Below the pieces are notes generated by a model. The model did no database searches. It was given only the letters and a program-made list of their open reading frames with translations, and was not told where the DNA came from. The translations under genes and the position numbers were made by a program. This document shows positions 29,803 through 36,095 of a stretch of 37,808 nt of DNA, piece after piece. This stretch comes from Geobacteraceae bacterium GWC2_55_20 (GTDB lineage: Bacteria > Desulfobacterota > Desulfuromonadia > Geobacterales > Pseudopelobacteraceae), in contig MGZK01000066.1 of NCBI GenBank assembly GCA_001802125.1, positions 1 to 37,808 of the forward strand, read 5' to 3'. The first letter of the stretch is position 1. Each line of letters starts with the position of its first letter.

Positions 29803-30921
29803 TCATGAGTCAACCCCGTTATCGATAATAGCAAGTACCCAATCCGTCAGCAGAACAAGTTGTTTCAAAGGGATTCGCTCCGCTGTCGTATGAACCTTCT
29901 CGTATCCACAACTGAGCACCACAGTTGGTAAACCCCGGATGTTGAAATAATTGGCATCAGATCCGCCACCTGTTGCCTTGTAGCAGACCGGCACCCCGAT
30001 ATCGGCGGCCGCCCGGGCCGCCCGGCATACCGGCTCGCTGTCTTCACGCAGTTGGTATGCCTGGTAGGATGTCACGGTTTCGATGGTCACCGAACCGGCA
30101 TATTCGGCTGCGGCAGATTGCATTACTTTGGACAGGCTTGCCATGTGGGACCGAACTTTTTCCGGAACCAGTGATCGGACTTCGCCTTGCAGCTCACATC
30201 TGTCTTGTACGATATTGGTCGGTCCGATCGCGGAGATGCTGCCGATATTCGCAGTCGTTTCCGCGTCAATGCGCAACAGTCCCATCCGGCTTATGGCCGT
30301 TGCCGCAATCTGTATCGCCGAGATTCCCTGTTCGGGGGCAAAGCCGGCATGAGCGCTACGACCATGAAACACAGCTTTGAATTTAATATGTTCCGGTGCC
30401 TGAAGTACGATTTCCCCGACATTCCCGCCGGCATCCAGAACAAACCCTGTCCGTGAAGTGACCTGTGTTGTATCGAAATGCCTGGAACCCACCAGAGACA
30501 ACTCTTCTGCGACGGTCAGTACCAACTCAATAGTCGGATGAGCTTTGCCGGTTTGCTTCAGTACGGTGATTCCCTCCAGCAGGGCGGCCAGGCCTGAAGC
30601 ATCGTCTGCTCCGAGTACGGTTGTGCCATCGCTGACGATATAATCCCCTTCAATACGCGGCTTGACATTTACACCGGGGACAACCCGGTCCATGTGACAG
30701 GAGAAGAGCAGCGCTTCGCCGGCAGCTGTGCCTTCCAGGCGGGCATAGAGGTTTCCGGCACTGCCGCCGATTTTCTTGCCGGTGTCATCTTCCGAAACAA
30801 CGAAACCGAGTGTTGCCAGCATCTCCGTCAGCCGGTCAGCCATCAACCGTTCACGGGTCGGTTCGGAATCTATGGCACAGAGTTCCATGAAGGTAGTGAA
30901 GAGTCTGTTGTGGTCAATCAT
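29803..30921 (-). CDS. M20 family metallopeptidase, PepT-like
   Basis: A 372-residue zinc aminopeptidase-type protein of the peptidase T/PepT-like group. Metal and catalytic elements are LFSCHMDRV (His and Asp), GADDASGLAALL (bridging Asp), TVAEELSLVGS (catalytic Glu), VLDAGG, and the late HTTAERIP histidine. The dimerisation lid lies at about residues 190-300 (HGRSAHAGFAPE). It probably removes N-terminal residues from small peptides in the cytoplasm. In-frame GTG 30933 and ATG 30930 lie inside the AAGGTGAT ribosome site, so the ATG at 30919-30921 is chosen. It follows the small monooxygenase gene with a short gap, likely the same operon. Confidence 0.87.
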   Translation of the reverse strand: MIDHNRLFTTFMELCAIDSEPTRERLMADRLTEMLATLGFVVSEDDTGKKIGGSAGNLYARLEGTAAGEALLFSCHMDRVVPGVNVKPRIEGDYIVSDGTTVLGADDASGLAALLEGITVLKQTGKAHPTIELVLTVAEELSLVGSRHFDTTQVTSRTGFVLDAGGNVGEIVLQAPEHIKFKAVFHGRSAHAGFAPEQGISAIQIAATAISRMGLLRIDAETTANIGSISAIGPTNIVQDRCELQGEVRSLVPEKVRSHMASLSKVMQSAAAEYAGSVTIETVTSYQAYQLREDSEPVCRAARAAADIGVPVCYKATGGGSDANYFNIRGLPTVVLSCGYEKVHTTAERIPLKQLVLLTDWVLAIIDNGVDS

Positions 30922-30929
30922 GTGGTGCA

Positions 30930-31220
30930 TCACCTTATTTCAGTCAGTTGGTGCACGGCCTTGTCAGTAATCAGGTCACCAACCGCTGCAACGTATGCCT
31001 GGAAATGTGGGGAGTTCATGTGCTGTTCCAGGCAGGCCGGATTCTTCCAGTTCTCATAGAAAACAAAAACAGCCGGATTTTCATTGTCCTGATGGAGCCG
31101 GTATTCCATGTACCCTTCTTCCTGAAGAGTAGCTGCCAGCATTTTGAGGAGTTCCTTTTTCACGGCCTCGATAGCATCGCTTTTTGCAATTATCTTTGCC
31201 ACTACGGTTACGGTTGACAT
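30930..31220 (-). CDS. Antibiotic biosynthesis monooxygenase (ABM/YgiN-like) protein
   Basis: A 96-residue dimeric alpha-beta barrel protein of the ABM family: VTVVAKIIAKSDAIEAVKKEL, then EEGYMEYRLHQDNENPAVFVF and ENWKNPACLEQHMNSPHF. Such proteins include quinol monooxygenases and haem-degrading enzymes; many are uncharacterised. No catalytic assignment is possible from sequence alone. The ATG has an AGAGGATAACC ribosome site. It sits between a small Cys-rich protein and the M20 peptidase on the minus strand. Confidence 0.85.
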   Translation of the reverse strand: MSTVTVVAKIIAKSDAIEAVKKELLKMLAATLQEEGYMEYRLHQDNENPAVFVFYENWKNPACLEQHMNSPHFQAYVAAVGDLITDKAVHQLTEIR

Positions 31221-31222
31221 GG

Positions 31223-31417
31223 TTATCCTCTCTTCTCGTGGGCTTTCTGGCCGTGAACCCGCTCATACGCCTTACAGAAGGGGCAGATGTCTTGCTCGAT
31301 GTTCTTCACGAAATCGAAGACCATCCCTTTCTGATGATACCGGGCATGAAGGCAGACCGGGCAGAGTTCGCAGACTTTTGCCAGTGCTTTATCCATTGGT
31401 GTAGGTTTTGTGCTCAT
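31223..31417 (-). CDS. Small Cys-rich (zinc ribbon-like) protein
   Basis: A 64-residue protein with two Cys pairs, CELCPVC and CPFC, about 30 residues apart, which could bind one zinc or an iron-sulfur centre. The family is not recognised. The ATG at 31415-31417 has GGAGATGAT upstream; a longer in-frame start would add a 38-residue stretch with no ribosome site. It ends two bases before the monooxygenase start codon region, so the two genes are very tightly packed. Confidence 0.6.
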   Translation of the reverse strand: MSTKPTPMDKALAKVCELCPVCLHARYHQKGMVFDFVKNIEQDICPFCKAYERVHGQKAHEKRG

Positions 31418-31537
31418 AATGGAATCATCTCCGATGTTTTTCTTTGGGCTGAGCGGCATGGAGAGTGATAACGGTAGTCCTGATTCAGAATGCAGCCATA
31501 AGAATTTGGGAACACCATACTTAATTCCCAAACAACA

Positions 31538-31949
31538 TCAAACGCCCTTACCACTCGCCTTGAGCACATCCACCACCGTTCTGCAAAACAGCCTGGTGTC
31601 CTCCAGAAGTCTCTCCGCTTCATCCCGCTCGTAAAACGTGCCGATCTCATAATCCGATTCCTCCCGTATCTTTTGAAGGATCGAGAAGATGACTCCGATC
31701 TCCTTGGGGATGATGCCGGTCTTGATGAAATGCAGGGAGAAGAGGGTGAGCGTGCCTTTGTGGCTTTTGGGGATGATATCGATGGAGAGCAGCAGTGCCC
31801 GTGCATGGTAAAGCGCGGCGTAGTAGGCGCGGGAGAGACCGTCGAGGATGAGGTCTAGCTCGACCAGCGCCTCGGCGCTCTTGAGCGAATCGTTGCCCCC
31901 GCTGGATCAGAAAGGCGATCGGATCGTCGGAGAGCAGGGCGTCGTTCAC
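31538..31949 (-). pseudogene. hepT: HepT-like HEPN toxin, frameshifted
   Basis: Read from the GTG at 31947-31949, the first 17 codons give MNDALLSDDPIAFLIQR, then the frame breaks at a run of five G on the minus strand (31896-31900). Removing one G restores a HEPN-type protein through ALVELDLILDGL, SRAYYAALYHARALLLS and YEIGTFYERDEAERLL to a stop at 31538. The start overlaps the MntA stop (GTGA), the usual coupling in MntA/HepT modules, where HepT is an RNase toxin and MntA AMPylates it. As sequenced, HepT would be inactive. A homopolymer sequencing error or slippage-based phase switching is possible. Confidence 0.8.
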
Positions 31950-32281
31950 AGCGGCACCATGTCCCGTTCGATCTCACGTAAAAGCGGAAAGTGAGCGGCC
32001 TTCTGACGTTCGAAAACATCTAGCGAGAAGATGACCGGCGAGATATCCACCTCGTTTTCCAGCAGTTCGTCGTAGGCTATGGCGTAGATGGCGCGCTTGG
32101 TCTCGAAATCGGCTTTCTGCATGACCACAGCCACATCGAGATCGGAACCTTCGTGGGCGTCGCCGCGGGCCTTGGAGCCGAACATGAGGCTGTAAAGGTA
32201 GTTCCCCCCAAAGCGCTGAGCAACCTTGGCCAGAAAATCCCTCAGGGCCAATTCTTCTCTATCGTTCAGGTTTTTGATCAT
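31946..32281 (-). CDS. mntA: MntA-like minimal nucleotidyltransferase antitoxin
   Basis: A 111-residue nucleotidyltransferase with the motif GSKARGDAHEGSDLDVAVV, where G-S and D-x-D bind the nucleotide and metal. In MntA/HepT systems this enzyme adds AMP to a tyrosine of the HEPN toxin and neutralises it. The ATG at 32279-32281 has AAGGAG upstream; an apparent longer start lies inside the remnant of another gene and is rejected. It overlaps the hepT start by four bases. The gene begins one base after the recognisable dapL remnant and takes its ribosome site from it. Confidence 0.85.
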   Translation of the reverse strand: MIKNLNDREELALRDFLAKVAQRFGGNYLYSLMFGSKARGDAHEGSDLDVAVVMQKADFETKRAIYAIAYDELLENEVDISPVIFSLDVFERQKAAHFPLLREIERDMVPL

Positions 32282-32463
32282 ACATGACTCCTTGGTATCC
32301 TCACCACCGCCACAATAACATTCTAGCGATGGCCGAAGGCCGACAACCGGAAGTAACCTTCCCCATTCGGGCCGAAACCGGAATCGGGGGTACCGACCAC
32401 GTTGCATTCGTTGATGGATTTGTCGAAGAAAGAAAAGATCACGTCAGCACCCGCCGCAACAGT
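32282..32463 (-). pseudogene. Remnant of dapL (LL-diaminopimelate aminotransferase) 3' end
   Basis: On the minus strand this reads [16 protein letters not shown], then [19 protein letters not shown] and [10 protein letters not shown] followed by a stop and NVIVAVVRI. This matches the conserved C-terminal end of DapL ([23 protein letters not shown], then the final ERI helix) with several substitutions and one in-frame stop. No start and no PLP-lysine region are present. It is a decayed fragment directly in front of mntA. A functional dapL is presumably elsewhere. Confidence 0.75.
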
Positions 32464-32522
32464 ATTGAAATACATACAAAAAGTCAACCGGCCATTCCCC
32501 TCACGCCGCGTAGAGTCAAAAA

Positions 32523-32626
32523 CTTACCTCTCACAGAGGTACGAAGGCATGGAGAAAGTTAAAACCAAGTTTATCAAGCATATTTCCTGGTTTTCCTTTG
32601 TGCCTTCGTGCCTCCGTGTGAGTAAT
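32523..32626. repeat. Imperfect inverted repeat, about 100 bp
   Basis: The left arm CTTACCTCTCACAGAGG, then TACGAAGGCATGGAG, matches the reverse of CCTTTGTGCCTTCGTGCC, then TCCGTGTGAGTAAT, with AAAACCA/TGGTTTT nearer the centre. The arms lie in the gap between the dapL remnant and vapC. It resembles the intergenic REP-like or MITE-like inverted repeats often dispersed in genomes of this group. Confidence 0.6.
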
Positions 32627-32706
32627 CAGTTTTTTGTGTGCATTATTGATGCATTCTACTGATTTAAGTTCCAGTCTTGAAATTCCAGGGACAGCTTGAG
32701 CTTAAT

Positions 32707-33126
32707 TCACTCCCACGGATTACAAACTCTCACCCCGCATCTCTCAATATCACTGACATTCCGCGTAACCACAACCAACCCATGCGCCGCAGCGGTGGCG
32801 GCGATAAGCGAATCCATTACCGGCATCTCCTCTCCCGCCTGCTCCGCATCTCCCTGGAGTCTTCCCCAACAGAGTGCCGTTTCAAGATCAATTTCCAGAA
32901 TCCTGCCGATAAACCGCTCTACCAGATCGAGCGCCACCCACGCCTGCAGCTCTTCCTTTTTTGTGCCATTCGGGTGCTTGCTGATCCCCTTCTGCAACTC
33001 ACCCAGATTCAGGACACTCAGAAACAGTTTCTGCTCATCCTGCTCGTCCAGCCAGCTCACCACCGCCGGATTCGGCTCCTTTTTTACCAGTTCGGAAACC
33101 AGACATGTATCGAGCAGGTATTTCAC
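32707..33126 (-). CDS. vapC: VapC-like PIN-domain toxin
   Basis: A 139-residue PIN endoribonuclease. The acidic metal ligands are visible as D6 (MKYLLDTCLVSELVKK), E43 (SVLNLGELQKGI), D105 (PVMDSLIAATA) and D126 (VSDIERCG). The gene is intact, with a GTG start at 33124-33126 overlapping the antitoxin stop (GTGA). Such toxins cleave tRNA or rRNA unless bound by their partner. Here the partner gene upstream is truncated and frameshifted, so either the toxin is poorly translated or silent, or another antitoxin supplies protection. Confidence 0.88.
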   Translation of the reverse strand: MKYLLDTCLVSELVKKEPNPAVVSWLDEQDEQKLFLSVLNLGELQKGISKHPNGTKKEELQAWVALDLVERFIGRILEIDLETALCWGRLQGDAEQAGEEMPVMDSLIAATAAAHGLVVVTRNVSDIERCGVRVCNPWE

Positions 33127-33298
33127 AACTCCACCTCGCGGGAGAGATCGTTGCTGCGGCTAAGATCCAGCTCAATGTCACACAGGGGAGATTGCCTGAA
33201 AATTGTGATAAACCGGTACGCGGCTGGGTCAACCGCCGGTATTCATCGAAAGAAACAACCACCGCCGAAGGCTTGCCACGCAGGGCTATGGTCTGATA
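33123..33298 (-). pseudogene. VapB/Phd-type antitoxin remnant (5' truncated, frameshifted)
   Basis: The middle of a Phd/VapB-like antitoxin is readable: YQTIALRGKPSAVVVSFDEY and RRLTQPRTGLSQF. A stop codon (TGA) lies immediately upstream of the TAT that begins this stretch, so the N-terminal DNA-binding part is gone. After LSQF the frame shifts. In the next frame the C-terminal part RQSPLCDIELDL and SRSNDLSREVEL continues to the TGA that overlaps vapC. A single missing T in the TTTT run near 33210 would explain the shift. Confidence 0.72.
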
Positions 33299-33318
33299 TC
33301 AGTTCATCTTCAAGCTAT

Positions 33319-33346
33319 GGCCGCCTAGAATCCGGGGCGGCCTTTT
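33319..33346 (+). terminator. Isolated rho-independent terminator
   Basis: GGCCGCC (33319-33325) pairs with GGCGGCC (33336-33342) and is followed by TTTT. No plus-strand gene ends here, so it is probably left over from a lost gene. Confidence 0.6.
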
Positions 33347-33390
33347 AATTTGCAGGATGATTCTCCCGAACAATTCATCCTTCTAAAAAC

Positions 33391-33534
33391 GCAATTAACC
33401 GCCGAGAAAAACGGATGCACGCCGAGAAAACCTGGACTTACATCAAAAGAAATAATCACCATATAGGGTTAAACCAGTATTTGGTTGGTTTTTGATTTCT
33501 CTGCGTGTATCGGCGTTCATCTGCGGTTAACTGC
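33391..33534. repeat. Imperfect inverted repeat, about 144 bp
   Basis: The left arm GCAATTAACCGCCGAG, then CACGCCGAGA, matches the reverse of TCTCTGCGTGTATCGGCG, then CTGCGGTTAACTGC, with inner ATCAAAA/TTTTTGAT. It lies between the antitoxin remnant and the next gene. Arms of this kind (CTGCGTGTATCGGCGTTCAT) recur as dispersed intergenic repeats in many proteobacterial genomes. No ORF is present. Confidence 0.6.
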
Positions 33535-33697
33535 TTTTTCTGCGTACATATGAAAAATACACTCGTGTATTTGGTTTTTCAGCCGCATTGCAATTGCGAT
33601 GAAAAAAATGAACCATTCCAAAAAATATTGGAACTTTTATCCTCCCGCTGCTGTCAAAGGAAACAAAGACACACTATTTCCCTGGGAGGAACAAATC

Positions 33698-34558
33698 ATG
33701 AAAACCATCGTGGCGGTAATTCTGGCAGTTGTATTGAGTGCGGTTCAGGTAATGGCCGGGGGAGTGGGGGATGCCGTGGAGGTGCGCATCATCAGCGATG
33801 ACGGCCGCAGCCTGCCGACCTATCCGGTGAAGATGCGCAGCGGCCTGAAAAAGGTCTATGCCGAAGCGGTCAAGGGGGACCATTACCGGATCGAGGTGCG
33901 CAACCGCCTCGACCGGCGGGTAGGGCTGGTAATCGCCGTGGACGGCCGCAACATCATTAGCGGAGAAAGATCCTGGATGAAGAACAGCGAACGGATGTAT
34001 ATCCTGGAACCATACGGGTCCGGCGAGTTTTCCGGCTGGCGCTCTTCCGGAGACCATGTCAACCGCTTCTATTTCACCAACGTGCCGGACTCATACGCGG
34101 CAGCCTTCGGCGACCGCAGCGCCATGGGGGTGATTTCGGTAGCGGCATATCCGGAACTGCGGCGCTACCGGCCGCAACCGCGGATACAGTCCCAGTCGGT
34201 GCCAGCCTGGCAGCGTGATCAGGCCGGCAAAAGCTCCGGCATGGCCGACCGGGCCGAGTCTGCTCCTGCGGCGGCAGCGCCGGCTCCAACCGGTGAGATA
34301 TCCCGCAACCATGCCGCCAAGGCGGAGAAGAAGTCCCTGGATAGCGCCGGAACCGGCTATGGACATGAGGAATACTCGCCGGTTCAGGTGGTGGCTTTCG
34401 AGCCGGAGGGGAGGGCGGTCGAGACCATCCATCTGAAATACGAGTGGCGCAGCACGCTCTGCCGGCTGGGGGTAATCACCTGCGACGTTCCGCCCCGCCG
34501 CTATTCCAACCGGTTGTGGGACAACGGCGGCTATGCCACGCCGCCCCCGGGCAGGTGA
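33698..34558 (+). CDS. Secreted protein, unknown function
   Basis: A 286-residue exported protein. The signal peptide is at residues 1 to about 20 (IVAVILAVVLSAVQVMAGG). Residues 20-150 look like a beta-rich domain (VEVRIISDDGRSLPTYPVKMR, IAVDGRNIISG). The region 170-220 is Pro, Ala and Ser rich linker, and a short C-terminal part has two Cys and an aromatic tail. No family is recognised. The ATG at 33698 follows GGGAGGAACAAATC. The upstream in-frame ATG at 33599 would add residues with no signal character. Confidence 0.72.
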   Translation: MKTIVAVILAVVLSAVQVMAGGVGDAVEVRIISDDGRSLPTYPVKMRSGLKKVYAEAVKGDHYRIEVRNRLDRRVGLVIAVDGRNIISGERSWMKNSERMYILEPYGSGEFSGWRSSGDHVNRFYFTNVPDSYAAAFGDRSAMGVISVAAYPELRRYRPQPRIQSQSVPAWQRDQAGKSSGMADRAESAPAAAAPAPTGEISRNHAAKAEKKSLDSAGTGYGHEEYSPVQVVAFEPEGRAVETIHLKYEWRSTLCRLGVITCDVPPRRYSNRLWDNGGYATPPPGR

Positions 34559-34663
34559 GATTTCAGGGTTTGGAATGTGTGGTGTGCTTTGCGGATACAC
34601 ATAAAGAACTGAACACAAGGGCAGGTTGCTTGTGGTATCTTACGCCGAGAGGGTTTTTCACAT

Positions 34664-35222
34664 ATGAATCCACCCGAGGCTGCGGTCAGTTATCAGGTGG
34701 GCTTGGCCTCTTATCTCCTGACCCTTGACTTCAGCGGAACCGGTAGCGGAGGCGTGGTCAGCGTCTTGCCGCCCTTCAGTTGCAACAGCGCCTGTACCCG
34801 GTCCGTGTTGGGCGACACCCAGCTCAACCTCAGCGCAGCCGGCCAGCCAGTACCCACTGTTTAGCGACTGGAGCGGCTGCGACACGGTCAATGGGGCCGA
34901 CGGGCTCCTGACCATGGACCGGGACCGGACCGCAACCGTAGCCTTCAACCTGGATACGGCCCATATCACCAGAATCGACGGCACGACCCCCATCTATTTT
35001 TCGACTCTCCAGAAAGCCTACGATTCGCCGGTTTCATCGGGCAGTACCATACAAGTCTGGGGGATCGATCTGCCGGAAACCCTGCTATGTGGAACCAGCA
35101 AACAGGTCCGCATCAGCGGAGGTTATGACCAGTTATATCAGACCCGTCCCAATACAACGACCATCCGCGGGTTAGTCATTGGTATGGGGACTGTGATTAT
35201 CGACCGGGTTGTGGTGAAGTAA
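34664..35222 (+). pseudogene. Frameshifted fragment of a secreted repeat-domain protein
   Basis: The first frame from 34664 gives LDFSGTGSGGVVSVLPP and CNSACTRSVLGDTQLNLSA, then meets a stop at 34862. The following domain continues in the next frame as FSDWSGCDTVNGADGLLTMD, DRTATVAFNLD and VRISGGYDQLYQ, to the stop at 35222. Together they match the GTGSG...FSGWSG...TV type of surface repeat domain common in Geobacteraceae proteins. A one-base shift near 34846-34862 separates them. There is no signal peptide, so this is a broken 3' part of a larger gene. Confidence 0.68.
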
Positions 35223-35284
35223 AATCGAATAATGACACTCAATAAAACGCCCCGCCTCCTTGCGGAAGCGGGGCGTTAGCGCTG
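35196..35284 (+). repeat. Direct repeat copy A (gene end plus terminator)
   Basis: This 89-base segment encodes the last residues IIDRVVVK and stop, then a terminator hairpin. A diverged copy is at 35988-36077. Differences lie mostly at synonymous positions in the coding part. Confidence 0.75.
35246..35277. terminator. Terminator hairpin in direct repeat A
   Basis: AACGCCCCGC (35246-35255) pairs with GCGGGGCGTT (35268-35277) around a 12-base loop. It lies just after the surface-protein fragment and can act in either direction. Confidence 0.8.
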
Positions 35285-35323
35285 TTTGTAGCAAGTTGGC
35301 TTAATTACGCTACGATAAATATC

Positions 35324-35569
35324 TCAACGTGTGCTCAAAACAACAGAATCATCATATAGTGTCTCTGGAGCGATATCAATCTCTCCCGGCCAGACAACAG
35401 TTCCATATTCGACCCTGGCATGTTCAAACAGATGAAGGCTGGATATGCGGTTCCAAGGCTTAACAGCAAGTAGTGGGCGCATATCGAAGCGCCTTTGTTC
35501 GCCGTTTGCAAATTCCAGATCCAGCTGATAATCCGGCTGTGTTTTTACTTTCACAACATCAAGCAGCAT
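35324..35569 (-). CDS. DUF2442 family protein
   Basis: An 81-residue protein with the typical DUF2442 layout: DVVKVKTQPDYQLDLEFANG, EQRRFDMRPLL, and WPGEIDIAPETLYDDS near the end. It is often encoded next to DUF4160 and is suspected of being the antitoxin-like member of a pair. It starts after AAGGAGTGCAAA, and its ribosome site overlaps the end of the DUF4160 gene, so the two are probably cotranslated. Confidence 0.85.
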   Translation of the reverse strand: MLLDVVKVKTQPDYQLDLEFANGEQRRFDMRPLLAVKPWNRISSLHLFEHARVEYGTVVWPGEIDIAPETLYDDSVVLSTR

Positions 35570-35580
35570 TTTGCACTCCT

Positions 35581-35850
35581 TTACTGTAACGGAGCTATTC
35601 TGAAAGGTTCATCACCATTCACGGCCAACTCCCAATCAACCTGAAGCTCTTCCTTATGTATTTCGATCCATGCCAGGACCATTTTGAGCTGTTTGGCTGG
35701 CACCGTGCCATCAAGTATGCGTCCATCTTCTATGGCTATTGCGGCTTCGTCACCTTGGTAGCGCACATGGATATGCGGTAGATGGTGTCTACGGTTGTCA
35801 CGAAAAAACATCAAAACCAATATACCGTAAAACATGCTGATTGTCGGCAT
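35581..35850 (-). CDS. DUF4160 family protein
   Basis: An 89-residue protein with the DUF4160 signature: ISMFYGILVLMFFRDN, then HHLPHIHVRYQGDEAAIAIED, then LKMVLAWIEIHKEEL. DUF4160/DUF2442 pairs are widely spread small modules with a proposed toxin-antitoxin-like role, not proven. The ATG at 35848-35850 has GAGGACTGTAT upstream. Together with the DUF2442 gene it lies between two diverged copies of a gene end plus terminator, which suggests it was inserted there. Confidence 0.85.
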   Translation of the reverse strand: MPTISMFYGILVLMFFRDNRRHHLPHIHVRYQGDEAAIAIEDGRILDGTVPAKQLKMVLAWIEIHKEELQVDWELAVNGDEPFRIAPLQ

Positions 35851-35987
35851 ATACAGTCCTCGGATGATTTTTATGGAAAGCTGAACCTACTGTTACGAAA
35901 TAATAGTCCACCCAACCGAACATAACAAGAGTAAATGCCATCTGTTAATGTCAGTAACCAAGGCCATAAGCTTGCAGGCGATCGTCT
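35851..35987. other. Short non-coding stretch upstream of the DUF4160 gene
   Basis: I see no gene or strong structure here. It must contain the promoter of the DUF4160/DUF2442 pair, but no convincing -35/-10 pair stands out. Confidence 0.3.
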
Positions 35988-36077
35988 ATAATTGATCGGA
36001 TCGTGGTGAAGTAGGGTCGAACAAATGACAGACAACAAAACGCCCCGCCTCCTTTCGGAAGCGGGGCGTTAATGCTG
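35988..36077 (+). repeat. Direct repeat copy B (gene end remnant plus terminator)
   Basis: It encodes IIDRIVVK and a stop, then a terminator, like copy A (35196-35284). No gene precedes it in frame, so it is the last trace of a paralogous gene. Confidence 0.75.
36039..36070 (-). terminator. Terminator of the pyruvate carboxylase gene
   Basis: AACGCCCCGC (36039-36048) pairs with GCGGGGCGTT (36061-36070). On the minus strand it is followed by TTTTGTTGT, 26 bases after the pyc stop codon. Confidence 0.85.
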
Positions 36078-36095
36078 AAGATTCAAGCGCTACGG

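Noticed and set aside
32282-32407. N-terminal extension of MntA by 42 codons
   Set aside because: The stretch is an out-of-frame reading of the dapL remnant; the ATG at 32281 has its own AAGGAG.
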